A stretch of 64,000 nt of DNA from Sequoia sempervirens. Lineage: Eukaryota > Streptophyta > Pinopsida > Cupressales > Cupressaceae. Made by a program: the position numbers and the translations under genes. The notes beneath the pieces are model-generated. The model was not told the origin of the DNA. It worked only from the letters and a program-made list of their open reading frames with translations, and did no database searches. The stretch is from assembly GCA_007258455.2 (NCBI GenBank), contig VDFB02000001.1, positions 13,067,918 through 13,131,917 on the forward strand. Direction: 5' to 3'. Within the stretch, counting starts at the first letter, position 1; every line of letters begins with the position of its first letter. Of the stretch, positions 11,650-23,502 are shown piece after piece.

Positions 11650-14266
11650 ATTTCCCTCCCTTGAAGGGTAGCAATAGTTGGTATGATTTTTCCATAGTCC
11701 ATGAAGTATTAGAGCAAGCTTTTGGATTCAACTATTTATGTTTTTAGAGATGTTTTGGATCACACTTAGAGGTGTTTTGACTTTCCTCTTCCCGATGATG
11801 GATCACTGAGTGTGATTCGAAATGTCTCTAAAAACATACATAGTTGAATCTAAAATATTTCTCTAATAAATTTTCCACTTGTCGAACGCCTTGCAAGAGC
11901 AACAGGGGGAGCATAAAGATCATCTCTTAATTGCTAGGGGTCAAAAGACCCATAGATTTTGAACACTATCTAAACTTCTTTGTGCTCACATGCTTAGTTA
12001 AAGAATCAAAACAATCATCAAAGTGTCTACCTTAACCAGCTTCATGTTGTTGTCTTCAACCATATCTCGAACAAAATGATACGGTACATCAACGTGCTTG
12101 GTTGTGGCATGAAATGTTGGGTTCTTAGCTAGGAAAATTATACTCTCATTGTCAGAATAAACTGTCACTACACCTTATTTTATTCCAATATTTGAACATA
12201 GTCTCTTAAGGAAAACAAATTATTTCTAAGCATGAGTAGCTTCCATAAACTTCAGTAGTGTAGAAAGCAACCACAACTTGTCGCTTACTCATCCAACTAA
12301 TTGCACTACCAAATTTTGTAAACACAAGCACTGGTGGATCATTTGCTATCAACATCACTTTCCCAACCTAAATCCACATAACCATGAATATCAGGGGAAA
12401 TCTCATCTCTTATCAAATTACTATGATAACACAAAGAATACTTTGAGGTACCTTGCAAATATCAGAAGTCTCTTTTTACTACATCCCAATGAAATCTATC
12501 AAATTAATATGATAACACAAAGAATACTTTGATGTACCCGGCAAATATCCAAAGATTCTTTTAACTGCATCCCAATGAAATCTACCAAGATTAGACATAT
12601 ATCTTAAAATAATTCCCATTGGTTGGGTGATGTCTAGTCTAGTAAAAACCATAACATACACCAAACTTCCAATTGCACTTTGGTAAGACACTTTATTCAT
12701 GTATTCCATCTCTGAAGGGGATGTTGGACAATCTAAAATAGATAACTTCATTCCAACTGAAAAAGGAACACACAATGCTCTACAGTCCTACATGTTAAAC
12801 CTTTGTAAAATTGAATTGACATACTTACTTTGGACAAGCCATAAATTTCTATTCACCCTACCTTTTCTAATTTTCATCCCTATATTGTGTCTAGTTGCAC
12901 CAAGATCTTTCATTTCAAATTTAACTACAAGTTGAGACTTCAATTTTGAACTCATATATTTTCCTTTACCAATAAATTTAACATATCATCAACATATAAT
13001 GCAATAAACAAGAAACAATCACCATCAGTTTTATAATAAATACAATGATCTAATTTAGAACACTCAAATCCCAAACTCAACACATAAATATCAAATTTCT
13101 GGTACCACATCCTAGGACTTTGTTTTAGGTCATACAAATATTTCCTCAATTTGCAAACCAAATTACTTTTACCTTTCACCATGTAGTGCTTTAGATGTGT
13201 CATATAAATATCCTCCAAGTCACCATGACGGAAAGCCATTTTGACATCCATTTTCTCAACTTCTAAATCATAAGCAACATCAATAGAAAGTAAAAATCTA
13301 ATGGATGTCATTTTTGCAATAGGAGAAAATATCTCACCATAGTCAACACCCTCAACTTGAGAGTAACCTTTTGCAACCAACCTTGCTTTGTATTTCTCAA
13401 TACCTCCATTTGAACCAATATTTCTCTTGAACACCCATTTGCAACCAACAAACTTTCATCCTTTTGGCAATGCTACTAGATCCCATGTATCATTCTTTTC
13501 AAAGTTGTCATTTCTTCATCCATGGCAATCTTCTAGGATTTTACATTGATGGAAAATCCACATATTATGGAAAATCTATTGATGTGGATTTTCCAATCAA
13601 AGGAACATCTATAGGACCAAGTGTGCATTATAATGAATAAGATCCATTACGCCACAAGATTTTTGAGAACTCGAGTAAAACTGAACAAGGATTTGTTTTT
13701 CATAAATGCAATTCTCTCATAAATCAAAATTAAGATTACAATCACTCAACCCTTCAACAAGGTTTTTATTTTTAAAGGTCCTTCGACCCTTTTCTCTAAT
13801 GTGGCCAATTCTCTAGTGCCATAACAAATTCTTCTCTATAGGTAACTTTGATTCAAAAGAAAGAGCACCATTTGGTACCCAAAAGCCACAACCATTCATT
13901 GAAGATGAAACCCTCATCTCTTCCAATGAAGTCACCACAAGATTACTTTTCACAAAAAGTGCTATTGCATTTAATAGTGTATGCATCAAGCTTATACAAT
14001 GTGTCAAATCCGATACCTTTAGTAATCACCATAGAACCTCTAATGATTTTGCATCTTACATAAGAAAAGATGACTTGCACACCTACATCTATTAGTTTTC
14101 TTAGATAAAAAAATTATGCTAATCCAAGGATATGAAATACACCAATAATCTTTTTTATTCTACCACTAGGAAACATGATTCTAACTTTACCATGAGCAAC
14201 AATATTCAAATGAGAATCATCATCCAAATACACCTTACCTCCATCAAATTCTTCATATTCAGAAAA
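11650..14266 (-). pseudogene. Copia pol remnant: RT and RNase H, integrase core missing
   Basis: RT occupies 13434-12952 with [35 protein letters not shown] text, [17 protein letters not shown] and the catalytic YVDDM near 12985. RNase H text follows (SYQSAIGSLVYVMVFTRLDI, 12690-12610) and decays towards 11650. Between the protease (14267) and the residues preceding RT (about 13560) I see only pre-integrase-like text and none of the integrase core motifs. There is too little room for a normal integrase, which implies a deletion. An 86-bp tandem duplication interrupts RNase H. Confidence 0.75.
12412..12583. repeat. 86-bp tandem duplication inside copia RNase H
   Basis: 12412-12497 and 12498-12583 are adjacent, near-identical 86-bp copies. 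Both begin ATCAAATTA, share TATGATAACACAAAGAATAC and end CATCCCAATGAAATCT. As 86 is not a multiple of three, the duplication shifts the reading frame. Confidence 0.9.
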
Positions 14267-15019
14267 TTAATTTTTATTAGAAGTCACATGAAAATATGCA
14301 CCTGAGTCAATTAACCATGCATCATTACCTGCACGAGTAGACAAAGCTATATTGAATGCATTGCCACCTTCCTTCTCAAATTTGAAATCAAAATGAAATT
14401 TCTTCTTTTTTTTCATCTTTTCTTCTTTGTAGTCCTTATGAAAGTGTACAAGTTTACTGCAATTCCAATAAATAACTTTAGATTTTTCAAGAGATTTGGA
14501 TCTCCCCTTAGACTTCAATTTATCATGCTTCTCATTCTTCTTTCCTTTTTCCTTAGGTCTTCCATGAACATTCATAGCCTCCTTAACACTTATGGATACC
14601 TTCCTCCTCATCTCTTCAAGAAATAGAGAACCCATCACATCTTTAGTCTTCAAGATAAAAAAAGTACTCCCAATATCCATAACAAGAGAATCCCACAAAT
14701 GAGGCAAAGAACAGAGCAAGATCTGACATTTATCCTCCTCATCCATTTTAACACCAATTGATGTCAACTGAGCCACCAACATATTGAATGCTTTGAGGTG
14801 GTATGCAATTTTTCCACCCTCTTCTATTCTAAAAAAATGTAATTTATTTCTCAAGAAAATATTGTTCACTAAAGATTCGGTTTGATACATTTCACCAAGT
14901 TTCTTCCATAATTTTTGTGCACAGGTCTCTTCATGGACATTGATTAAAATAGAGTTTTCCAAGCACAATATGATTAGACCCCCAGCTTTATAGTCCATAA
15001 CATCACATTGAGCAACCAA
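14267..15019 (-). pseudogene. Copia gag and start of protease
   Basis: This 250-codon frame carries the copia gag core: LWKKLGEMYQTESLVNNIFL, the FRIEEGGKIAYHLKAFNMLV region, and a Lys-rich linker. The zinc knuckle is degenerate (YWNCSKLVHFHKDYK, with the first and last cysteines replaced by tyrosine). The start of the aspartic protease follows, with AWLIDSGAYFHVT. The usual gag N-terminus lies upstream (15019-15180) with a stop between. The family binds and packages element RNA; this copy has lost key zinc ligands. Confidence 0.8.
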
Positions 15020-15276
15020 AGTAGGATATATGGGTATTAAAAAATTATCATCAAGAACATCCTACATATCTCAATCTATCAAAAATTCCTCCTTCTTCAG
15101 CTTCCACATCTCAAAATTATTTCCAAAAAAATTCTCCACCTCTATTCTCCTTGATGAACTTGTCATCTAAAAATTTTTGCAACAAGATCACAAATTATCT
15201 TTTGCACAAGCTCCCACTCAAAACTGGATTAGTTCAAAAAACCTAACAACCCATAACTAAAACCAAAGGTGATCAA

Positions 15277-15287
15277 GCTTTAATACT
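15277..15287 (-). promoter_or_regulatory. Primer-binding site of the copia element
   Basis: The minus strand reads AGTATTAAAGC immediately inside the 5' LTR, followed by TTGATCACC. It is a two-change version of the tRNA-Met site of plant copia elements (TGGTATCAGAGC...). Its position next to the LTR end supports the call. Confidence 0.65.
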
Positions 15288-15853
15288 TGTAAGGAAGTTA
15301 AGGTAGGAGAACAACTTCCTACACTAATCTTGAGAGAGTAATGCAAAACTTTATAGATATTTACAATGGTTACAAAAACTTAAACAAAAATAAACATAAA
15401 TATCATGCATACCACCCACAACACAGTGATTTACATGGAGAAAACCCTTTCGGTAAAAAACTTCACACTCCAAAAGTTGTCCAATATATTATTCAAAAAT
15501 CACAAAAGATTACAATATACTTGTAAAGCGAGCTTCTTATAGGGTATCACCAACCAAATATTGAGGGGCGACATGACTGCTATCAGATTCTTAGAATACA
15601 TCATAATACAAAAATTTAATACAACACCCTCATAAAATAGGGTTTTCTTCTAGGGCAAGACAAACCAACAAAATATCTGAGACCTAATGATGAACGGTCT
15701 AGATTTACAATAATAAAAATATATAAAATGTGAGCACCCCCAAACCCCTATCGATTGAATGAGCCCCCATACCCCATAGGGGGGTACCCCCTCCACTTAC
15801 ATATTAATAATAAACCTTTTGTAATTGCAAGGTTGAGACACATTTTCCCCACA
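15288..15853 (-). repeat. 5' LTR of the copia element
   Basis: On the minus strand it runs from TGTGGGGAAAATGTGTCTC (15853) to ...TTCCTTACA (15288), with TG...CA ends. It aligns with the left LTR but is shorter and visibly diverged. Confidence 0.8.
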
Positions 15854-17460
15854 AGAACCACTATAGTTTTCATTGGGTCTCTTGGGATTTTTGTTGACTC
15901 CCTCAAAAGTCCAAAGGATTGGGGCTCTTGTCCACCTATTGATAAGGGTTGGCTCATTGTGTTAAATGGATCATTCATGCCTTCACTGGAAATGAAGCCT
16001 ACAAAATCCTTCTTCGACACTACATCTCTTTTGTCGATCTAGTTAATTTACCTAACTAGAAGGGTATTGGTTTACAAACCCTTCTCACCATGAAGGATGT
16101 TCATGTTGAGGGTAATTTTGTGGCTAAAAGTATATGGAGATCTTGGGAGGTCATTAAACCTTTCTTTTTTGGAATGATTTTAGCTTTTGTGATGGCATCT
16201 CCATTAACTAGCAGAATATCTAGTGGTCTCCTCATTTGAAAGATTATGGTTGTCCCTTGGCTTGCTTGCCTTGGTTGTGTCTTGCAGTTTCACAAGAAAG
16301 GTATCCAATATGGACGTGATATTTATTCTCTAGAACTTCTAAGATTCTCATGTCATGTAATGAATTCATGGCTAAATTTTTCCTTTCTAATCAATATCAC
16401 GATACTTTTGACATTGCTATAGGGTAATTTCAGTTGATACGGTTCACAAAATTGACATTAAATTTTCCAAGCCTTGGTGAAAATATTGGAAGTGGGGTCC
16501 AAACACCACCTTCCATAACTACAAACCTCATCTTGGATATCATTGGATTTCTCTCCATTTTCCCATGATGCCCATTTTAAACTAGAGATGACATTTGCAG
16601 TCGTCGACGACGACTTGGTTTGGCAACACAAATTTCTCATTGTTTGGCTTGCTATTTTGGAGCCCAAATCAGCCCATTTCACCTGGTGTATTATTTTTTG
16701 AGGCTTACTAGTGGGATCATGGTTAGTTCATATGGGCATTTCAAATCCTTGTTTCCCTTTTTGTGGGCAGTTGGAGTCTTTTAAGTACCTTTTCTAGTTT
16801 TCTCCCAAAGCCCAAAAACTCTAGAACTAGATTCACGACTTCTTTTAGCCTTTTCAACCAAATCCTTTCTCTGAACACATGGTTCTTTTTAGAGATATGG
16901 CATGCTTCAAGGGTGGAGATTCTCTTCAGAATATGGAAAAAAAATCAACTATTTTTTCTCATTGTTTTGGTGATCAAAATGTATTGCTTTTTTCTAAAGC
17001 TATTATTTTTTCTAATGTCTCATTAAAGATCTAGGTGCAAATTAATAAAGTTCCCATGTAAGTGGCTCACCTTCTCTTGTTAGAGTTCCCCCATCTCTCT
17101 CCTCCTAGAGTTGCTCACCTCCTTACGGGTGCTAAAGGGGTTGCAGTCTTTTGGTTTGTGGTACCCTCGTTCATAAGCTTCTCCTCTAGTTGGCAAGGGA
17201 GATTATGGACACCAAAGTGTGTCATGACCTGGTAGGTAACAATCTACCTCTCCACCTCCTATGAGTGGACCTTTTGGATGGCCCTGTAGTGGTGCTTCTA
17301 GCTAGTTTGACTCTAGCAAGTTTCCTCAACTGGATTTGACCATCTTTTTGGCCTATGATGACCAAGATAAAGAGAAAAATGATGAGGCATGAGACCATCC
17401 CATAGACACTGCAAACCTTGTTGATATATGGGGCAAGCTGGATGACCAAGACCCTCCCCC
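15854..17460 (+). pseudogene. Possible LINE-like coding debris (plus strand)
   Basis: Short plus-strand segments in shifting frames look protein-derived: VHVEGNFVAKSIWRSWEVI and NDFSFCDGISIN (16095-16210), and MGISNPCFPFCGQLESFKYL followed by LFWFSPKAQKLW (about 16733-16815). The last piece resembles the C-x2-C...H/C pattern of the LINE zf-RVT zinc region. RT and RNase H motifs were not found, so the assignment is tentative. It may join the debris at 10597-11013 across the copia insertion. Confidence 0.35.
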
Positions 17461-18303
17461 TCCTCCTCCACTACTATTGTTGTTGCTTACTAATTGGTTT
17501 CTATATGGTTTTTGATCCAATTTTTAGCTCAATGTAGATTATTAGAGTGTGATTTCATATCCACCCACTTTTTTTTGTGAATATGTTTACTATTACTTTT
17601 TTATAAATGATTGAAGCAAACATTTATTCATAAAAAATGCTACATACATGCACATTTTCTTTTCTTTATTATACATTTAATTTCAAATTTTATTCTAAAA
17701 ACATGCTATATAAATACATATTAAAAAACAAAAATAATTTAAAGAAAAATATAAACATCTTGAAATACAACTCAAAAAATTTAAGTAGTCACTAATTAGT
17801 ATAATTTTTTCATTAATCTTTGTACTATTGAAAAACTTGTTTTTCACATAAAAATAGAAATTCAAATTAAGATTCTATTTTAGTTTAAAATATTTGCTAT
17901 CATCTATACCAATCTTTCCACCATAATTATTTAAAAAAAATATTAAAGTGACATTTTGGAAAAAAATTATCCCTCAAAAAATCAAATCCATCACTTTGAA
18001 TAACTATGAAAAATTAAAATAAAATTCAATTTTGTAAAGTCAATTTGTAAATATTTAACTTTACAAATTATAAAAAAATATTTCTTGTACATATGATTGG
18101 TTAAAAAGTTATGTGTTAAATTTGTAGAGAAAACGAGTAAATATTTTTTTACAAATGATTTTTCATTTTTTTCTTTATAAAGTCATTTCATTAAATCTTT
18201 CTAAAATAAATAATTGTTACTTATTTTGACAATGGTTTTTAAGAATGAGATTTGGATTCACACCATTAAAATAATAATAATAATAAATTGTAATATTCTT
18301 TTC
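17461..18303. other. Very AT-rich stretch
   Basis: From about 17560 the sequence is almost entirely A and T with short homopolymer runs and an ATA/TAA microsatellite near 18268-18285. No coding frame or repeat boundary is visible until the target-site duplication at 18304. Confidence 0.6.
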
Positions 18304-18320
18304 ATTAGACTAATATCTTT
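18304..18320. repeat. Target-site duplication of LINE D, left copy
   Basis: ATTAGACTAATATCTTT here is repeated exactly at 25277-25293. The two copies bracket the minus-strand LINE whose A-rich 3' end (TATATATAAAA on the minus strand) abuts this copy. Confidence 0.85.
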
Positions 18321-19330
18321 TTTTATATATAGATAAGTGCTATCAAAGGGGATAGCGCCCATTTACATTAATATCACTTGGCATAACATGCCAGAATACA
18401 TTCTACTCCAAATTAACATAACACAAGCCCTCCCAAGCCAACCAAACCTCTTCATAGTTGTAGATATTGGTAAACCACTGCCAAACTCCTTCCCAACTCC
18501 AGCACCTGAGCCAAGTTGCTCTCACTGAGCCACGAGTTGCTTGAATCCATATACCTTGAAAATGCATCCAAATTGGAGTTCATGACTCCAACTCTAAACA
18601 CTTCCCAAGCATTGACCATGAATTTTTCCCTCGCCGCCTTTCATTGTCTAATTGCCTCTTCTTCAAACACCTCACCCTCCTCCTCCTCGATTTCAACGCT
18701 AGCAGTGTCGAAGAAGAGCCAAAGGTGACTGACCAAACCATCCGCAGCCAACTCCAGAGTTGCATTTGCCACTACTGGAGCATTTGCAGTCAATACAAAC
18801 CCATTGAAGTGCTCACCCATCCTCTCCAAGGAGCCTATTATGTCAACCAAAGGCCCAATCACTGCTTCATACACCTTCTCGTTGCACCAATGGCAGTCCT
18901 CCTGAAGCACCCTTGTCACCACATTCACAATCGTTGTGAGCACCTCTGAGTGTTGGATTATGGAAAGCCTTCTGTACTACACCACAAGTGACTCTTTGAA
19001 GTAGGGGAAATTCAGACGAAAGAAATGCACCATCCTTTCACACTACTCGACACACCAGAATCGAGTGAATGTGTAGTATACCGTGAGCAGATATAGCACC
19101 TATGCCATAACATGTGATCAACAACCATTGTTGTGTCCGATGGCCTTTTCAGTCACCAAATCCTTGCCAAATATTTACCCTAGTGCCCCAATCTCTACCT
19201 TCATCCACAAACATGTGAATCACGTACCTCACCGTTCGCTCATGTGCCCAAGGCAACATAGAGAGAAGTATCTCGATGCCCAATGTTATCTTGGTCAATG
19301 ATGGCCTGTACCGTCCGTCGCCTCGCGGTG
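18321..19330 (-). other. LINE D 3' tail with an open 100-codon frame
   Basis: Downstream of RNase H the element continues for about 1 kb. A minus-strand frame at 18943-18641 (100 codons) reads TIVNVVTRVLQEDCHWCNEK... and ends in an acidic run (SVEIEEEEGEVFEEEA). Further coding-like text (WHVMPSDINVNGRYP) lies near the end. No family is recognised. Like the LINE A tail it ends in an acidic segment, but I see no clear alignment between the two. Confidence 0.4.
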
Positions 19331-22300
19331 GAATCCACTATTACCAAATCTTCTTGAGATACTCCCCAATTAGCCAACAAATTTGCAGCTCTGTTCGCTT
19401 CCCTATAAACATGTACAAGGGAGAAGTTATTGAGCTTGCCTAGAAGTGTCTTGATAGTTTTAATCCAATTGCAAATCCTCTAATTTGGTGATTTCCCTAA
19501 TGTGATTTCCTGGATGCATAACTATGAATTACCCTCAATTTGTACAGAATCTATACCATTTTGGATGCACAACTGTAAGCCTAGCGACAAAGCCTCCATC
19601 TCGGCGATGTTGTTGGAATGAACACCCAAGTTTTTTGACATTTCCCATACACAATTGCCACTTTTGTCTCTAATTATACAACCAACACTTGCTCAACCTA
19701 GATTTCCTTTGGTTTCCTCATCAAAATTTAGCTTCCATTTTAATCTCACCGGATGTGTCCAATGCACTTCTTTCCTACTGACCTTGCTTACCTTGAGTGT
19801 CCCGGACTTAGGAATTCTAAGGTCATTCCAAGCCTTCTGAATCTCCTCATCCCACCTTGTAAACTTTGTCTTGGAACCAATGTTGGTTCTATTATTTGTT
19901 GTCTCAATGATGGTACCTTGGATCTTTGCAATAAGTAGGTCGTAGCTTAGGGATTCCTCCTTGAAGATTCACTTGTTCCTCTCCTTCCATATATGCCAAA
20001 CAACCATTGAAGGCACCATTATCCAAATCCCATACCAATAACCATTCTTATTTGCTATTGGCCAACTATTCAGGAATTCCCAAAGCTTATAGTGTCTTGG
20101 TCCCTAGAAGCAAAGTATCCCTTGCAACCAATCCCAACAAAAGGCAACAACTGGACATGTGAGAAACAAATGATCCATTCCTTCCTCAGTTTTCTCACAT
20201 AGTACACATCTAGATGAACCAACAATCCCAATTCTCTTTAGTCTTTCTCTAGTTAGGCAGTGCTTATGTAAGGCTACCCAAAGAAAGGCCACTGCTTTGG
20301 GCAACACTTCACGCTTCCAACAGAGGGTAGCCATCCATGTTTTCTCCTCTCCTTGTGCAATTTGAAGACGGTAACCCAATTTGGCTGAGTACTCCCCAGA
20401 TGCAGCCCCACACCATATAATTGAATTCTCCCTATTACTCAGGTTAACTGTCCTATTGCTTAATTCTTGAGCCACTACCCCTTTCAATTCTTGTGGTAAC
20501 GACAAAGTATCCACATCTATGCACTTGGTATGGCTACCAATTATGTCTTCTTCCTGAGAAACATAGTCCACCACCTTGCTTCCAAACTTTGCCTGTAGCC
20601 TGCCCACATATTGATCTAGATCAAAAAATTCTATAAGAATTTTATAGCCATTCCACGAGTCCGTCCAAAACATTGCCTGCCTACCATCCCTAATTCTCCA
20701 CGAGAGGTGGCATGTGATCAAGGATTTGCATTTTGTAATGTATTTCCACACCGTCGATCCACCCTTGATGTTTGCTACTGTTAAGATTCTCGATGGCTCC
20801 ATGTTATCCAAATATTTATCCTAGGATATGACACCATAGCTTCTCAAGGCACTTGTACATCTTCCATACAAGTTTGGTGCCCAAGGCATTATTTTGCAAT
20901 CTGATCTTGTGCAATCCAACCCTGCCATCTTCTTTTGCTTTACAGGTCATGTCCCAACCTATGAGCGGTATTTTCTTGTCATTTTTCAAACCTTCCCATA
21001 GAAAATTTTTCAAGACCCTTTCCATGTCATTCTCCACCTTTGCAAGAGCTTCATAACATGGCATTGTATATATCGGAATCACTAACAAGACAGCCTTTGC
21101 CATTGTAATTCTCCTAGCTAATGTCAGCCAGTTATTCTTCCATGCCATTGCCTTGTTTCTACACTTGCCTACCACCTCATCCCAATGTTTTTCCTTGCAC
21201 ACTCCTTCAAACATTTGAACACCAAGAAATTTTTTCGGTAGTTTCCCCACTTGGAACCCCAAGATAGCAACAATGGCCTATTGCACGGGCAATCTTGTGT
21301 TGAAGAAGTATATACATGACTTATCCTTGTTCATTTTTTGGCTTGATTGCTCTTCATATTCAGGAAGCACCCCTCTGATACATCTAGCTTCCCTAATTTT
21401 TGCCTCGGCTAGCAATGTGGTATCATCTACAAATTGCAAGTGTGTTACTAGATCTACATTTGGTACCACCCGCACACCCTTCCAGTCTAGTTGATGGCTT
21501 TTGCATTTGATGGCACTACTTAGAGATTCAACCCTAATCACAAATAGGAATGGTGATATGGGGTCTCCCTGTCTGAGACCATTGGTGGCCTGAAAAAAAC
21601 TGTGGAGCGTTTCGTTTATAGAGACCGAGAATTGGACAGTGGAGATGCAATAAGAGATAAGCTCGCGCCAATGACTATCAAACCCCATCTTTTCCATGAC
21701 CTTCAGAAGGAAGTCCCAACACACTTTACCATATGCCTTACACAAATCCAATTTGATTATCATCCCCGCCTTCCTACTTGTCTTAAGAGTGTGCACTGCC
21801 TCATTAATTAGCAAGATGCAATTTGTGATTTCCCGACCAAGGACAAAACCATTCTGCTATGTGGATAATATTTTCCCTAATACCAGTTTGAGTCTATTGG
21901 CAAGAACCTTGGCTACCACCTTGTAAATGGTATTGCATAGTGAGATGGGCTTGTAATCGCTATAGGAAGGGCATTCAGGATTTTTTGGGACCAAGGCAAT
22001 CACCGAGTTATTCAAATCATTTACAAACCTCTTAGTTTTGTAGATGTCCTCCACAAGCCTCCATAGATCATCCCCAACAAAGCTCCAAAATGTCTAGAAG
22101 AACCTTTTCGTGAACCCATCATGCCCTGACACCTTGTCAGGATGCAACTAAAATAGAGCGATCCTAACCTCTTCTTTAGAAACCATGTCGCACAATATTT
22201 TGCTGCCTACTTCACTTACCCATTTTCTTATCGATTCAAGGATGCTATCACCAACCTCTTGCTTCATATGGCCTTCAAGAAGGTGTTTAAAAAATTCAAC

Positions 22301-23502
22301 CGCAGCCTTACCAACCTCAGATAGACTGCCCACTATTTGACCATCGATAGTTTGGACTTCTTCAATCTTATTAGCTACCTTCCTAGCCAGCATCGAGGCA
22401 TGGATTTTTTTTGAATTTGAGTCACCCTTGCTTAGCCAAACCTCCCTTTATTTGTCACTCCAGTATATTTCCTCCCTCTTTAGGAGCTCAACTAGCTTTG
22501 CATTCAGCTCTTTCTCTTTGAAGTATTCCTCATTGCTCATGTCGTCTCTGATTACTTTTTCATTGAGGGTTTCCAACTCATTTTCCACATTTTCTTTTTC
22601 AACAAAAATGTTTTGAAACTTCAACCTATTCCAATACTTAAGCTTTTGCTTAAGGAACTGAAGTTTCTTTGCTATTTTGAAATTGATCAGGCCTCCCACC
22701 TCAGCTTCCTTCCACTAGCTTTGCAGCAAGCCAAAAATACTTTTATCCCTCCACCACATATTCTAGAATTTGAAAATTGTCTTCAACATTTTTGTCCTAC
22801 CATCGATAGATAATTCCATCGAGTAATGATCCGAGATAGAAACAGACAATATGTTTGTTGTCACTTGTCAGATTTGCTCCAGATTGAGGAGACTAGGAAT
22901 CTATCCAGTCTCTTAGCGATAGCCGTGAAATCTTTGTGTTTATTGGTCCAAGTAAAGATTCCATTCTATGTGGGACAACCTTCCAATCCAACCTCCACCA
23001 CGAAGCTTCTAAAGTCAATGGTTGCTTGTGAGACACTCCTAACCCCTCTGCTCTTCTCTAACAATTCCAAAACATCATTGAAGTCTCCACCAATGATCAC
23101 TTTGTCCCTTACATGTGGTCGAGCAAAATCTAACACCGAATACTATAGAAAGGCCTTTTCCTCCGTTTTTGTCGGTCCATAAATATTAATGATCATGAAG
23201 TGACAATTGAGGCCAAGATCGTATACCTTTGTTGCCATCCAATTTGATGATGAACTGATGAATTCCACAGAGATCACAACCTCCTTCCACAATATTCCTA
23301 ATCCCTTTGCAGAACCCCAAGAATCTTGAAAGTGCCCTTTCCAATATCGACAATATTTAAAAACCTTCATCCCTTCTTCTCCAAATAGCTTAGTTTATTG
23401 TAACAATATTATGTTGCTTGTACTTTTCTGAAAATGACACCTTGCTAGGTATTGTTTGTCAGGGGCCTTTAGGCCCCTAACATTCCATGTTGTTATCTTC
23501 AT
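19330..23502 (-). pseudogene. LINE D ORF2: endonuclease, RT, zf-RVT, RNase H
   Basis: ORF2 starts at ATG 23502 with MKITTWNVRGLKAP, the first strand of an APE-type endonuclease. NIYGPTKTEEKAF and GGDFND (about 23180-23070) are further endonuclease motifs. RT covers about 22400-20816: ALVPKNPECPSYSDYKPISL, MIIKLDLCKAYGKVCWDF, GLRQGDPISPFLFVI, and the catalytic FVDDTTLL near 21420. The zf-RVT region with SRCVLCEKTEEGMDHLFLTCP lies at 20215-20155. RNase H (KLNFDEETKGNLG, NNIAEMEALSLGLQL) lies at about 19730-19340. ORF2 uses frame 0 for the endonuclease, one other frame for all of RT, then frame 0 again. The conserved endonuclease glutamate position holds a stop. Confidence 0.9.
23499..23502 (-). 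promoter_or_regulatory. ATGA stop/start overlap between ORF1 and ORF2 (LINE D)
   Basis: Read on the minus strand, A-T-G-A at 23502-23499 contains the ORF2 start (ATG) and the ORF1 stop (TGA). ORF1 ends ...SLGNQ-stop and ORF2 begins MKITTWNVRGL. The same arrangement recurs in LINE B at 44764-44761. Overlaps of this type allow termination-reinitiation in some other LINEs. Confidence 0.8.

Larger units (their letters stand above)
11014..15853 (-). mobile_element. Ty1/copia LTR retrotransposon with both LTRs
   Basis: Two diverged direct repeats (about 11014-11630 and 15288-15853) flank a minus-strand internal region with primer-binding site, gag, protease, RT, RNase H and polypurine tract in copia order. 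Total length is about 4.8 kb and the interior about 3.66 kb. The interior lacks a recognisable integrase core. Stops, a degenerate zinc knuckle and an internal tandem duplication show that it is old and inactive. A clean target-site duplication could not be confirmed because the left edge has diverged. Confidence 0.85.
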
